Part shown: one piece after another, positions 49,903 through 59,424 of the stretch | Position numbering within the stretch: position 1 is the stretch's first letter | Layout of the letters: every line of letters begins with the position of its first letter | Assembly (NCBI GenBank): GCA_934630515.1 | Contig: CAKTVV010000001.1 | Span: 226,129 to 290,128 of the forward strand | Direction: 5' to 3' | Length of the DNA stretch: 64,000 nt | From: an uncultured Eubacteriales bacterium | GTDB taxonomy: Bacteria; Bacillota; Clostridia; Oscillospirales; Acutalibacteraceae | The notes under the pieces: generated by a model | Databases searched by the model: none | What the model saw: only the letters and a program-made list of their open reading frames with translations | Told to the model about the DNA's origin: nothing | Made by a program: the position numbers and the translations under genes

Positions 49903-50769
49903 TCAGCCCTTGATCCCGCCGCTCAGCTGAAGATCCATCAGACTTTCCTGAAAAATAAAGTACAAGACCAGCACCGGTACCAGACACATCATCAGCGCCG
50001 CAAACAGCACCGGATAATTGATCGCCCGGGAGGTGACGATCTGGTAGACATACAGCCCCGACGCCAGCGTGGGCATATTCGGCAAATACACCAGCGGCGC
50101 CATACTGTCATTCCATCGCCCGATAAACTCGCACATGAACAGCGCCGTCAGCGGCGACACCACCTGAGGCAGCATCACCGTGAAAAAGGTGCGGAAATGC
50201 CCCGCTCCGTCGATGAACGCCGCCTCGGCATACTGCCATGACAGGCTTTTGAAGGTGGCGTTCATGAGAATAAAATAGAAGCCCAGACCGCTGGCGGACA
50301 GCAGCGCATACAGCGGCGAATCGGTGGCGTGCAGCGCCCGGTAAAACCGCAGAGACGCCGCCATATTGCTCATGATCGGGATCATCATGGTCCCCACCGC
50401 AAAGGCGTAGATGAACCGGCGGCCGGGGAACCGGTATTTCGCCACCACATACGCCGTCATGGAGCTGAACAGCACCGTCAGCGCCGACTTTCCCACGGCG
50501 AACCAGACGCTGTTCACCGTCATGGTCACCATACTGATGCCGTTGGCGGACAGCTCCCTCCAGGCAGCGGCGTAGTTCCTGAAATTGAGGGATCCGGGCA
50601 GCTTAAAGGGGCTGCCCGCCGCATTAAACTGCGCCCGGGTGAGCATGGAGCACAGCAGCCCCCACACCAGCGGAAACAGGATCGTCGCCGCATAGAGGAC
50701 AAATACGATAAATACCAGCAGCTTCACCACCGGTATGTGTTTTCGACGCTTCCGGTCAGTATTGTGCAT
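49903..50769 (-). CDS. Sugar ABC transporter permease, MalG type (second operon)
   Basis: A 288-residue permease with first helix VVKLLVFIVFVLYAATILFP, about six helices and EAA loop QYAEAAFIDGAGHFRTFFTV (about 188-208). The C-terminus IFQESLMDLQLSGGIKG is characteristic of MalG-like subunits. It overlaps the end of the MalF-type gene by 14 bases, implying coupled translation. Confidence 0.92.
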   Translation of the reverse strand: MHNTDRKRRKHIPVVKLLVFIVFVLYAATILFPLVWGLLCSMLTRAQFNAAGSPFKLPGSLNFRNYAAAWRELSANGISMVTMTVNSVWFAVGKSALTVLFSSMTAYVVAKYRFPGRRFIYAFAVGTMMIPIMSNMAASLRFYRALHATDSPLYALLSASGLGFYFILMNATFKSLSWQYAEAAFIDGAGHFRTFFTVMLPQVVSPLTALFMCEFIGRWNDSMAPLVYLPNMPTLASGLYVYQIVTSRAINYPVLFAALMMCLVPVLVLYFIFQESLMDLQLSGGIKG

Positions 50770-51670
50770 CTTGATTCACCTTCTTCGACAGGTATTGCAC
50801 CAGCAGGACGATGGGGACCGCCAGCAGGGTGAAGAACAATCCCACCGTGGTAGGATAGTTATATGCCCCGCCCAGCACCTGATTGAATATCCAGAAGGAC
50901 AGCGTGTTGGTGTTGTAATCCCCGTTGGTGAAATAGAGGATCGGGCCGGAGGCGGTGAAGATGCCGGTGGTCGCCAGCAGCAGCTGGGTGGACAGGGTCT
51001 CCCAGCACATAGGCACCACCAGATAGATGAACTCGTGGAACGAGCTGCAGCCATCCAGCTTGCCCGCCTCAAAGATGTCCTGCGGGATACGGTTCATAGC
51101 GCCGATCTGCAGCAGCATATTGGCGCCGAAGCCCGACCAGAAGGTGTAAAAGAGGATCACGCCGGTGGCGGTCCGGGGGTCCGCCAGCAGGTTGCCCAGC
51201 TGGATACCGAAGGTCTGCTCTACAGAATACCACAGGATGCCGTAGACCTTGATGATATCCTTGAAGATCAGCACCAGCACCACCGGCGAGATCATGCTGG
51301 GCAGGAAAAAGACCGTGCGGAAGAATTTATAGCCCCAGATCTTCCGAAACAGGAAATAGGAGACCACAAACGCCAGCAGCAGCGATACGATACCCAGCGC
51401 AAAATACTTCAGCGTGTTGATCAAAGCGTTCCAGATGGTGCTGTCCCGGCTGCTCAGCTCCTGAAACAGCAGCCGCCAGTTATTGAGGGAAAAGACCTCG
51501 CTGCCGTTGCGGTCCCGGATGGTGAACGCCAGCAGCACCGAGTCCAGATTGATGATCAGATAGGATACGATATTATAGAAAGCGAACAGCAGCATCGTGT
51601 AACAGAACAGATACTCCTTCCACTTTCGCCGGTCAAGTCGGGGGCGTCTGCCCCGTTTCAGATCTGCCAT
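50756..51670 (-). CDS. Sugar ABC transporter permease, MalF/UgpA type (second operon)
   Basis: A 304-residue permease: cytoplasmic basic N-terminus (LKRGRRPRLDRRKWKEYLFC), about six helices, and the EAA loop DIFEAGKLDGCSSFHEFIYL (about 215-235), in which the usual DGA is DGC. AAAGGA nine bases before the ATG at 51670 sets the start; an ATG seven codons earlier carries no site. A strong hairpin (51702-51732) separates it from the dockerin protein gene before it. Confidence 0.92.
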   Translation of the reverse strand: MADLKRGRRPRLDRRKWKEYLFCYTMLLFAFYNIVSYLIINLDSVLLAFTIRDRNGSEVFSLNNWRLLFQELSSRDSTIWNALINTLKYFALGIVSLLLAFVVSYFLFRKIWGYKFFRTVFFLPSMISPVVLVLIFKDIIKVYGILWYSVEQTFGIQLGNLLADPRTATGVILFYTFWSGFGANMLLQIGAMNRIPQDIFEAGKLDGCSSFHEFIYLVVPMCWETLSTQLLLATTGIFTASGPILYFTNGDYNTNTLSFWIFNQVLGGAYNYPTTVGLFFTLLAVPIVLLVQYLSKKVNQDAQY

Positions 51671-51701
51671 AAGTCCGATTCCTTTACTCAAAGCGTTTCA
51701 T

Positions 51702-51732
51702 CCGCTGCCGGGGCAGCTCGCCCCGGCAGCGG
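51702..51732 (-). terminator. Intercistronic hairpin
   Basis: CCGCTGCCGGGGC and GCCCCGGCAGCGG form a perfect 13-bp stem with a 5-base loop between the dockerin gene and the transport genes. No T-run follows, so it more likely protects the 3' end of the dockerin mRNA or attenuates the transport genes. Confidence 0.55.
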
Positions 51733-51743
51733 CAGACCTCCAC

Positions 51744-54700
51744 TCAGCAGGGGATAACGAACGCCGCCTCCCCGGCCGCCAGCGCCAGCTCCAGCACGCC
51801 GTCCGGCAGCGACACCAGCTGTCCTGCGCCATTCCGATACACCAGCGCCCGGCGGCTGTCGGTGAGGGTCACCGTCACTCCATCCACCGTTCCGGCGGAG
51901 GACTCGGTAAAGTTCACCGCCATATATCCGGTGCGCCCGGCGGCATCGGCGAACTGCCCCACCACCGTATCGGCGGTAGCCGTAACCGCAGCACCGGTCA
52001 GCGCCTCCAGCGTCGCCGCCTCTCCGGCGGAAAAGCTCCTGTCATGGCTGGCGGAGCCGGCGACCAGCGCCGCCCCCTGCCAGTCAAAGGCGGCGATCAC
52101 ATGATCCCAACGCTGCAGCTCACTGTTGACGGCAGCCACCGCCTCATAGGCGGCGGTGGTGTTGCCGTCGGCGTCCAGCATCCCGGTGATGCTGTTGCCG
52201 GTGCCGTCGTCGGCAGCGCTGTGATAGGCGAAATACTCCAGCCCCCGGGCGCCCAGCGCCAGCGCCGTATTCACCTGAAAGGCAATATCCGCCTTGGTGC
52301 TGATTGCCCGCACGTCGCTGCCGGCAAACGCCTGAATGCAAAAGGCGGTGGTGATGGGGCCGGTGATCCCGGCGGTGCGGTTATACTCCCGGGCGATGTT
52401 CGCCACCGTCAGCAGATCCGCCAGATACCCGGAGCGGAGGATGTTGGTCTTTTTCCCCGTCAGACCGGTCTTCTGGATCAGGGGATAATTGTCCACGCAC
52501 AGGGTCTTGGGCCCGTTGACCTGTGCAAGAATGGTATCCACATAGGTCTGTACATACGCAGCATAGCTGTCCCCGATGGATGCCGCCGGCGCATAGCCGG
52601 GCAGAAGATTGCCGTGGAACAGCTTGTCAGCAGCATAGGTATTCTGCCAGTTCACCAGCGGCAGCAGATCGCCGATGCCTGCAAGCGTCGGCTCGTCGTA
52701 CTGGTAAAAGCCCAGGATCCGGTCGGACACATTGAGCTGCGTGGTGATGCCGTCCCAATAGGCAGCGGCAGCCGCCGGAGAGGCGGTATTAAAGTTCCGA
52801 TACAGTATATCAAAATCCTGCGCCGCCAGCAAGACCTGCTGCAGATAAGCGTCGGTCACATTTCCGGCGTCATCCCGCATGGCGGTATAATCCTCCCCCA
52901 CATAGACGGCGGTGAACCCGGCGGCCTTATACGCCGCCAGTCCGGCGGCAGTGGGCTTTGCGGTGATATCCGCAAAGGACCACACCCCGGCATCCGCTCC
53001 GTAGCGGGGGATGTCCGGGATTGTATACAGCCCCAGCAGATGCTGCTGCAGCAGGCTCCAGTCGGTCTCGTCCGCCTGCCCGCTGCCATCCAGATCCAGC
53101 CGCTTTGCCTGTGCCTGCGCCGTACCGGCGTCCAGCAGCTCCCGGAAGCAGACCAGATCCCGAATATCCACAGCTCCGTCGCCGTTGGCATCGCCGGGAG
53201 TGTCCGACTCGATCACGGGGACGCCCCAGGTGCTGCCGTTATACTGCGCCGTAAATGCGCAGACATAGACCGTATAGGGATGCCCGGCGACCGTGTTGGC
53301 ATACACGCCGCAGAGCCGGATCACATCGCCCTTTTTCGGGGCTGTGCCCAGAGAAATATAGGTCAGCCCCGCACTGTCCCCCACAAAGCAGCCGTTCGTC
53401 AGCTTTTCTCCGTTGAGCCAGAAGCCGGCGGTCTCGTCGGCAGGCTTGAAATTGGTCTCGCTCCAGCCGGTAGGCATGGCGGTGTTGCTGTTGGTCACAT
53501 AAAAGCCGTTGGACAGCGGCGCATTAGGGGCAAAGTCAAAGGTCGCCACCCCGTCCACTGCCGCCCAGGCGGCACCGGTATACACAAAGGTGCAGGATGC
53601 GACCGAGAAGGACACGGTCGTCAGCGACTCTTTCCCCTCCTGTGGGCGGAAGGTGCCGCCGACCGTCACCACCGTCCCCTCCTCCGCCGCAGCGGGCAGG
53701 GTCAGGCACAGCACCCCATCCCACGCCGGGATCAGTCCGATCGCCGCAGTCTCGCCGTTGACCGTCACGCCGCTGCCGCCCCGGTTCTCATACGCCAGCT
53801 GCCAGGCAAGCGCATTGCTGGCGATGGCGGTATTGCCGCAATCCAGATACAGGTGCTGCGCATCGGATACCGAGGAGACCCGCAGCGCCACAGCCTCGTA
53901 GGTCAAGCCGGAATAGGGCAGGAATTTCCCCTCCGCTGCCGTATACACCGCCTGCAGCTCGTTTACGGTGAGCTTATAGGGCGTGCCGGTGTCTTTATTT
54001 TCAAAGGTTCCCTTGACGGTGATCACATCCCCGTCTGCATAAGCGCCGACGGAGATATACACACCGCCCTGCCACGCCGCCAGAAAATAGGCGTCGTTCA
54101 GTCTGGTCCCATTTTTGTAGATACCGCTTTCCTCGTTGCAGGGCTTCATCACCACCCCGGACCAGCCCACCGGCAGATTCCGATCGCTGGAATCCACATA
54201 AAAGCCACTGTCGGTCGGAGCGATCCCATTGAGGGTAAAGTTCACATCCGTGGCATCCGGCTCCCGCACCCAGGCAGCGCCGTCGTAGGTGAACGCCACC
54301 GGCGTGACGGCAAAATTGACATCCGCCTTCGATGCATCCGCTGAGACAAACACGCCCCGGAGCTCCACCCGGGTACCGTTCACCGCCGCTGCCGGCAGCT
54401 TACGGTAGATGACCTTGTCCCAGCCCGGCACCAGACCGCCGTCCAGATGCTCCCCGTTCACCCAAATGCCGCTGTTGCCGTCCAGCGGGACATAGGAGAG
54501 CTGCTCCGCAATGGCGGTGCTGGCGATGGCGGTGCTGCCGCAATCCAGATACAGCACCGTATCCCCCAGCCCCTGCACCGGGCGCAGCGCCACGGCGGGA
54601 TCATCCACCCGCACCCAGCTGCTGCCGCTCCATGCGAAGGAGGTGTCCGCCGCCAGCGTAAAGGAATCCTCGCTGAACTGGGCGTTGGCGGAGGTAAAGG

Positions 54701-55070
54701 TCCCCTTCAGGGTCACTACATCCCCCGTCGCCGCCGCCGTATCCAGCTTGAGATACGCAGCGTCGCACTGACCGGCGGAATCCCCCGCCCAGCTGATGAT
54801 CTGAATGCCGATGTCCCGGCGCTCGCCGTTGAGGAATACCCCCTCGTCGGCGGCTGCCGCCTTATAGACGGTGTTCCAGGAGCCGCTGATGGTCTTGTCG
54901 CTGACCTCCATGTAGAAGCTGGAGGCGTCGGCGGGCAGCCCGGAGGGGGACAGAACCACCCCCGGGTGCTGCGTGCCCGCTGCCGCTGCGGTCAGCGGCA
55001 GGGCGCCCAGCACCAGCAGCGCCGCTGAGAGAAGTGCCAGAAGCCGTGTCTTTCCACCTGTTTTGTTCAT
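51744..55070 (-). CDS. Secreted dockerin protein with a TIM-barrel glycosidase-like domain
   Basis: A 1108-residue secreted protein. Signal peptide about 1-30 (LLALLSAALLVLGALPLTAA). Residues about 35-620 hold five or so beta-rich modules with recurring YLDCG.TAIAS, VNGE and YDGAAWV elements. A type I dockerin lies at about 625-687: DANGDGAVDIRDLVCFRELL and LDLDGSGQADETDWSLLQQH, two calcium-binding F-hand repeats. The rest is a TIM-barrel domain like that of the neighbouring lipoprotein: FYQYDEPTL (about 790), LCVDNYPLIQK, LQRWDHVIAAFDWQG and a beta-rich end (GYMAVNFTESSAG). Dockerins bind cohesin scaffolds, so this protein is probably part of a cellulosome-like complex; no cohesin is in the window. 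An internal dockerin, rather than a terminal one, is uncommon. GAGG eight bases before the ATG sets the start. The enzyme activity is inferred. Confidence 0.85.
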   Translation of the reverse strand: MNKTGGKTRLLALLSAALLVLGALPLTAAAAGTQHPGVVLSPSGLPADASSFYMEVSDKTISGSWNTVYKAAAADEGVFLNGERRDIGIQIISWAGDSAGQCDAAYLKLDTAAATGDVVTLKGTFTSANAQFSEDSFTLAADTSFAWSGSSWVRVDDPAVALRPVQGLGDTVLYLDCGSTAIASTAIAEQLSYVPLDGNSGIWVNGEHLDGGLVPGWDKVIYRKLPAAAVNGTRVELRGVFVSADASKADVNFAVTPVAFTYDGAAWVREPDATDVNFTLNGIAPTDSGFYVDSSDRNLPVGWSGVVMKPCNEESGIYKNGTRLNDAYFLAAWQGGVYISVGAYADGDVITVKGTFENKDTGTPYKLTVNELQAVYTAAEGKFLPYSGLTYEAVALRVSSVSDAQHLYLDCGNTAIASNALAWQLAYENRGGSGVTVNGETAAIGLIPAWDGVLCLTLPAAAEEGTVVTVGGTFRPQEGKESLTTVSFSVASCTFVYTGAAWAAVDGVATFDFAPNAPLSNGFYVTNSNTAMPTGWSETNFKPADETAGFWLNGEKLTNGCFVGDSAGLTYISLGTAPKKGDVIRLCGVYANTVAGHPYTVYVCAFTAQYNGSTWGVPVIESDTPGDANGDGAVDIRDLVCFRELLDAGTAQAQAKRLDLDGSGQADETDWSLLQQHLLGLYTIPDIPRYGADAGVWSFADITAKPTAAGLAAYKAAGFTAVYVGEDYTAMRDDAGNVTDAYLQQVLLAAQDFDILYRNFNTASPAAAAAYWDGITTQLNVSDRILGFYQYDEPTLAGIGDLLPLVNWQNTYAADKLFHGNLLPGYAPAASIGDSYAAYVQTYVDTILAQVNGPKTLCVDNYPLIQKTGLTGKKTNILRSGYLADLLTVANIAREYNRTAGITGPITTAFCIQAFAGSDVRAISTKADIAFQVNTALALGARGLEYFAYHSAADDGTGNSITGMLDADGNTTAAYEAVAAVNSELQRWDHVIAAFDWQGAALVAGSASHDRSFSAGEAATLEALTGAAVTATADTVVGQFADAAGRTGYMAVNFTESSAGTVDGVTVTLTDSRRALVYRNGAGQLVSLPDGVLELALAAGEAAFVIPC

Positions 55071-55142
55071 TCTTCTCACCTCATCCGATTTTATCCTGAT
55101 TCCGGTCGCCCCCGGCGGGCGGTATGCCGGAACTACTGCCCA

Positions 55143-56537
55143 TTATCGACACGCTACGACAAATGCGCCGCCGCCGGCGGTGAGATCAAGCGTCAGCCGG
55201 TGATCCTCCAGATCGTAGACCTGCTCCTCTCCCTCCTGCCACACGACCACCCTTTGGGTGTCTGCAAAGGTCAGCTCCACCACATCGATCCTCCCGGCGG
55301 AGGGCTCGGTGTAGTTGACCACCATATAGCCCCGGTAGCCGTCCTTGTCGGAGAACTGCCCGATGACCGTATCGGTGCGTGCCGACACGGCGGCGACCCC
55401 TGCCGGAGACTCCAGCGTGCGGCTGCGCACCATCTGGAGGGCAGTAGCGTTTTCGTTATGCTCGCTGCCGTCCACGACGTACAGCCCCTCCCAGTCAAAG
55501 GCGGCAATGACGTGATCCCACCGATCCAGCCGTCCGGTCGCCTCCTTCACATAGTCAAAGGCAGCCAGCTTGTCGTTGACTCCGTTTTCCACCATGCCCA
55601 CCATGTTCAGCACCGTGCGATAGAGGAAAAATTCCAGTGTTTTCGCTCCCATCGCCAGACAGGTATTGATCTGAAAATCAATATCCCGGGCAGAGGTGGG
55701 ATACCGCAGGGCATTGTCGGAAAAATTCTGGATACAGAACCCCAGCGTGATCCGGCTGGGAATTCCGGGCGTGTCGTTATATTTCTTCACCACCCCGGCG
55801 GCGGTCAGCAGATCCGACAGATAGGACGCCCGCAGCATATTGCCGGAGGTGCCGGACATCAGCGGATAGTTGTCGATGGACAGCCCCTTGGGGGTGGAGA
55901 GCCTGGACAGCAGCACATCCACATATTTCTGCAAATACGCCTCATAGTCCCCGCCGATGAGCTTTTTATCCGCATAGCTGGGAAACAGATTGGCGTAAAA
56001 CAGCTGTCCGGCGGCGTTGGCGTTCTGCCAATCCGCCAGCCCCGCCAGCCGATCCAGCGATTCCAGACTGGGCTCGTCGAACTGATAGTAGCCCACCACC
56101 TTGCCCAGCCCGTTGAGCTGGTCGGTGATGCTCCGCTTGGGAACAGGCACCTCTGTGAGAGTGAAGCCGTTGGCGTTGTAGGCGATGCCGGTGGTGTTCT
56201 GCCAGTATTCCGCAGCGTTATACTGATTGCGCAGCAGCACATTGCCGTAGCGGGAGGCGGCGGCGATCGCCTGCTTATAGGCGTCTGTGAGCACGCCCTC
56301 CTCGTCGGTCAGCGACACCCGGTCCTCCGTGAGTATGTAGGTGTTGAACCCGGCGTCAAAATACTGCTCGATATCCTCCTGCCGGGTGGAGGGCGGCGTA
56401 TCGGCAAAGGTCAGGATCCCTCCCTCATCCGGATAGGCCGGCACCCGGATGGAGTCGCTGCCGCCTGCCGACCCACCGCAGCCCGCCGCCGTCAGCAGCA
56501 GGGCGAGCACCAGCAGCCAAGCCATCGCTCGTTTCAT
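55143..56537 (-). CDS. TIM-barrel glycosidase-like lipoprotein
   Basis: A 464-residue lipoprotein (LLTAAGCGG, Cys about 20) whose whole mature part is a paralogue of the C-terminal half of the dockerin protein downstream: matching pairs are GYYQFDEPSL/FYQYDEPTL, LSIDNYPL/LCVDNYPL, LDRWDHVIAAFDWEG/LQRWDHVIAAFDWQG and GYMVVNYTEPSAG/GYMAVNFTESSAG. DEP (Asp-Glu, about 156-158) is at the end of a central strand, where clan A glycosidases carry the acid/base. I do not know the GH family. Its ATG overlaps the stop of the GH78 gene (ATGA), so they are coupled. One barrel stays on the membrane, the other is exported with a dockerin. Confidence 0.75.
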   Translation of the reverse strand: MKRAMAWLLVLALLLTAAGCGGSAGGSDSIRVPAYPDEGGILTFADTPPSTRQEDIEQYFDAGFNTYILTEDRVSLTDEEGVLTDAYKQAIAAASRYGNVLLRNQYNAAEYWQNTTGIAYNANGFTLTEVPVPKRSITDQLNGLGKVVGYYQFDEPSLESLDRLAGLADWQNANAAGQLFYANLFPSYADKKLIGGDYEAYLQKYVDVLLSRLSTPKGLSIDNYPLMSGTSGNMLRASYLSDLLTAAGVVKKYNDTPGIPSRITLGFCIQNFSDNALRYPTSARDIDFQINTCLAMGAKTLEFFLYRTVLNMVGMVENGVNDKLAAFDYVKEATGRLDRWDHVIAAFDWEGLYVVDGSEHNENATALQMVRSRTLESPAGVAAVSARTDTVIGQFSDKDGYRGYMVVNYTEPSAGRIDVVELTFADTQRVVVWQEGEEQVYDLEDHRLTLDLTAGGGAFVVACR

Positions 56538-59152
56538 GGTTCCTCATCCTCTCTCGTCAATGTGATCGTCCACCTTCCTGCCGGCAGCTGCAGCCGCAGC
56601 CGTCCCTCCGGCATCGCTGCGGTGTATTTTTCCGCCCCGCACACCGTGGCGGCAGCGGCGGGATAGGTCATCTCCACCTCGCCCCGCAGGGCATTCGGGA
56701 TCTCCACCGTCAGCTGCACGGTGCCGTTTTCCCGCCGCCAGGCGACCGCCGCTTTTCCGAAGGGAGTCTCCTTTTCGGCGGCGGCATGGGTGAGCAGCTC
56801 CAGCACCGCCGGATGCACCGTCACCACACCCTCGCACAGCCGGGTCAGCTCCAGTCCTGCCACCCGTTCATACAGCCATGCCACCGTGCTGCCCAGCATG
56901 GGATGGCAATGGGACAGCTCCTGACCGCCCTTGACGATCGAGCTGCCGTCCGCTCCGATGCGGTAATCCGGCCAGCGGCGGCTCCAATGCTCCGACAGGG
57001 TGGTCTCCCCCTCCAGCATCGCCGCATAGGAGGGATAATCGGGGGCGGTCATGATCCAATAGGCGATGTCCGCCATTCCCGCATCCGTCAGATAACGGAT
57101 CAGCACCGGGGTCAGCACGATGCCGGTATCCAGATGATATCCGGTCTCCTCCGTATAATGGCGGCGCACCTTTTCCCGCAGCCGCCGTGCCGTCTCCGGC
57201 GGCGGCAGCGCATACGCCAGCGCCAGCACATCCTCCCCCTGCACCCCGTTGCCGTAGCACAGAGTGTCCGGGTGAAAGAAGCAGCGGTTGATCGCCTCCC
57301 GGATCGCCATACATTGGCGGGTCAGCGCCGGCACATCCGCCGGCGCCACGAGCCGTGCCAGCCACAGCGCCGTGCGGGCAGCCTCCAGATAGCAGACGGT
57401 GCTGATATAGTAAACGTCTGACGCCACCATCTCCGGCGCCAGCCAATCCCCCAGCATCCAGCTATGCCCGTTATGCCGGATCGCCCCGTCGGGATCCTGC
57501 TTCGCCGCATAATACTCCAGCAGGCGGCGCACTGCCGGATACGCCCGCTCCGGCACCGATCGGTCCCCGGTGAATCCGTACAGCAGCCGGGCGACGGTAC
57601 ACAGGGCGTTTGCCCAGGCATACCCGCCGCCGCCCCCCAGATACGGGGCGCTGTTGGGGATCAGGCCATCGGTCTGCTGCGCATCCAGCAGATCCTCCAG
57701 CCATTTTTCGTAAAACTCCCGGCAATCCAGCAGATACCACGCCGACGCCATCACCAGCCGTCCGTCCCCGGTATAGGGAAGCTTTTCCCGATGGGGGCAG
57801 TCGCTGAGCACACCGCAGTGGGCGTTGCAGCGAAAGGTCAGCAAAAACGCCTCATGCAATTTATTGAGGGTCGGCTCTGAGCAGATGAACCGTCCGTCCT
57901 GCCGCAGCCCGGCGGTGATGAACCGGGACTGCACCGCCCCGAGCTCCACCCCCGGCGGCACCGTCAGCCGGGCATAGCGGTAAGCGTTCCAATGGAACTG
58001 CGGCTCGATCGTATCCATCTCTCCGCTGAGGATGTAAGTTGCCTCCTGCTCCATCACCACCGGCTCGCCGGAGGCGGGATCGCAGCCATGCCAGCCGGAG
58101 GTGGCGGGGTTGAGCGTGCCGTCCGCCCGGAGCTTTTCGACAAACGCCACCCGGATGACATCCCCCGGCGCTCCCTGCGCCGTGAAATGGAGCATTCCGG
58201 AATGGTTCTTTCCAAAATCCAGCAGCAGCCCGTCCGCTGTCCGGATCGTCTCCACCGGAGACAGCGTCTCCAGCACCCGATCCTCACAGGGGGCGGGGGA
58301 GATCCACCGTCCCGCCGGCGGCGTTGCCGCTACGCTGGGGGCGTAGGGACAAGGATTCTTTCCGAATCGGATCACATCCCCCCGATACAGGGTGGAGCGG
58401 CAGCCGGTGCTCCGCACCGCCGTTTCGCCGGGCACCGACACCGCCACCGGCACATGCCCCGTCCGATGGAGCTCAAAAAACAGCTTGGGCTTATCAAAGG
58501 AAAAGTCCGGCTCCATCCCCCGGCGATCCTCATTGCAGTAATAACCGGGTGCCACCAGCACCGTCAGCCGGTTTTCCCCCGGCTGCACCAGTCCGTCCAG
58601 CGAATAGGTATAGCAGCAGCAGCGATGAGCGGCGCTCTCATGCGCCAGCAGCGGATTGTCCGTATGCCGGATATCATAATCGGTCAGCAGGGGCACGAAA
58701 TACGCCGTATCCACCGGCCGGCCGTTGCAATACGCCCGAAAGAAGCCCAACCCGCACAGGTACAGCCGCAGCCGCTCGCCCGCCCGGGCTGTAAACGACT
58801 GGCAAAACTCCTGCACCATCCCGTCATAGGCGGGAGCGGCGACCCATCGTCCGGCGGTCAGCGGCGGCAGGGTCTCGAAATACGCCGTTTCCTCCACCGG
58901 CTCACCCGTCCGGGCAACGGCACGCACCGTCCAGCGGTAGCGTTCCCCGGCATGCAGCCGGGCGGCAGGGCGCCACAGCGGCGCCGCCGGCAGCCGGAGG
59001 ATCGTCGTATCGACCTCCGCCCCCGTGCTGTCCTGCCGCAGGGTCAGCGTCACCGGCTCGTCGGCGCACAGCGTCGCCGCCGAAAAGCGGAGCTGTATAT
59101 TGTCCGGATCCATCCCTACCGGATCCACGCTGCCGTTGCAGGTCAAATACAT
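56534..59152 (-). CDS. GH78-family alpha-L-rhamnosidase
   Basis: An 872-residue enzyme without a signal peptide, so it probably acts on imported oligosaccharides. N-terminal beta domains (VDPVGMDPDNIQLRFSAATL, FCQSFTARAGERLRLYLCGL, FFRAYCNGRPVD) lead to an (alpha/alpha)6 barrel: LSDCPHREKLPYTGDGRLVM (about 445-464), the signature of GH78 with the acid in the DCPHREK stretch, and MLEGETTLSEHWSRRWPDYR (about 712-731) with the second carboxylate. A C-terminal beta domain ends the protein. Rhamnosidases trim rhamnose from pectin side chains or plant glycosides. The start is the ATG at 59152; a GTG four codons earlier is possible. First gene of the second operon, divergent from an AraC-type regulator. 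Confidence 0.92.
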   Translation of the reverse strand: MYLTCNGSVDPVGMDPDNIQLRFSAATLCADEPVTLTLRQDSTGAEVDTTILRLPAAPLWRPAARLHAGERYRWTVRAVARTGEPVEETAYFETLPPLTAGRWVAAPAYDGMVQEFCQSFTARAGERLRLYLCGLGFFRAYCNGRPVDTAYFVPLLTDYDIRHTDNPLLAHESAAHRCCCYTYSLDGLVQPGENRLTVLVAPGYYCNEDRRGMEPDFSFDKPKLFFELHRTGHVPVAVSVPGETAVRSTGCRSTLYRGDVIRFGKNPCPYAPSVAATPPAGRWISPAPCEDRVLETLSPVETIRTADGLLLDFGKNHSGMLHFTAQGAPGDVIRVAFVEKLRADGTLNPATSGWHGCDPASGEPVVMEQEATYILSGEMDTIEPQFHWNAYRYARLTVPPGVELGAVQSRFITAGLRQDGRFICSEPTLNKLHEAFLLTFRCNAHCGVLSDCPHREKLPYTGDGRLVMASAWYLLDCREFYEKWLEDLLDAQQTDGLIPNSAPYLGGGGGYAWANALCTVARLLYGFTGDRSVPERAYPAVRRLLEYYAAKQDPDGAIRHNGHSWMLGDWLAPEMVASDVYYISTVCYLEAARTALWLARLVAPADVPALTRQCMAIREAINRCFFHPDTLCYGNGVQGEDVLALAYALPPPETARRLREKVRRHYTEETGYHLDTGIVLTPVLIRYLTDAGMADIAYWIMTAPDYPSYAAMLEGETTLSEHWSRRWPDYRIGADGSSIVKGGQELSHCHPMLGSTVAWLYERVAGLELTRLCEGVVTVHPAVLELLTHAAAEKETPFGKAAVAWRRENGTVQLTVEIPNALRGEVEMTYPAAAATVCGAEKYTAAMPEGRLRLQLPAGRWTITLTREDEEP

Positions 59153-59179
59153 AGAACTTATCACCCTTTCCTATTGTAT

Positions 59180-59185
59180 ATTATA
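59180..59185 (-). promoter_or_regulatory. -10 element of the second carbohydrate operon
   Basis: TATAAT on the minus strand about 30 bases before the GH78 start, but no recognisable -35 at 16-18 bases. Upstream, in the minus direction, short direct repeats occur (GCAAT twice 11 bases apart, CGAAAA twice 10 bases apart near 59230-59260). This fits an activator-dependent promoter served by the divergent AraC-type protein (inference). Confidence 0.5.
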
Positions 59186-59339
59186 CGCCCCCGGACTGCG
59201 GCACTTCTACCGCCCTATTGCTGCAAAATTGCTCTCCATTGACTTTTTCGATGCTTTTCGTCATTTTCAGCACCATCCAAGGTCCCGGCTATTTATGCCT
59301 GTTTTGATTTCGTGCGCCGGGAATTATCGGAATTTTTTA

Positions 59340-59368
59340 TTGAACTTTTCCAAATTTTGCGGTATACT
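59340..59368 (+). promoter_or_regulatory. Promoter of the second AraC-type regulator
   Basis: TTGAAC (59340-59345), 17-base spacer, TATACT (59363-59368), 57 bases before the ATG. Confidence 0.8.
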
Positions 59369-59424
59369 GAGGACGATCGAGCATTTCTGAATTTCCGCTA
59401 TTTTGCTGTTTCGGAGGAAAAGGC

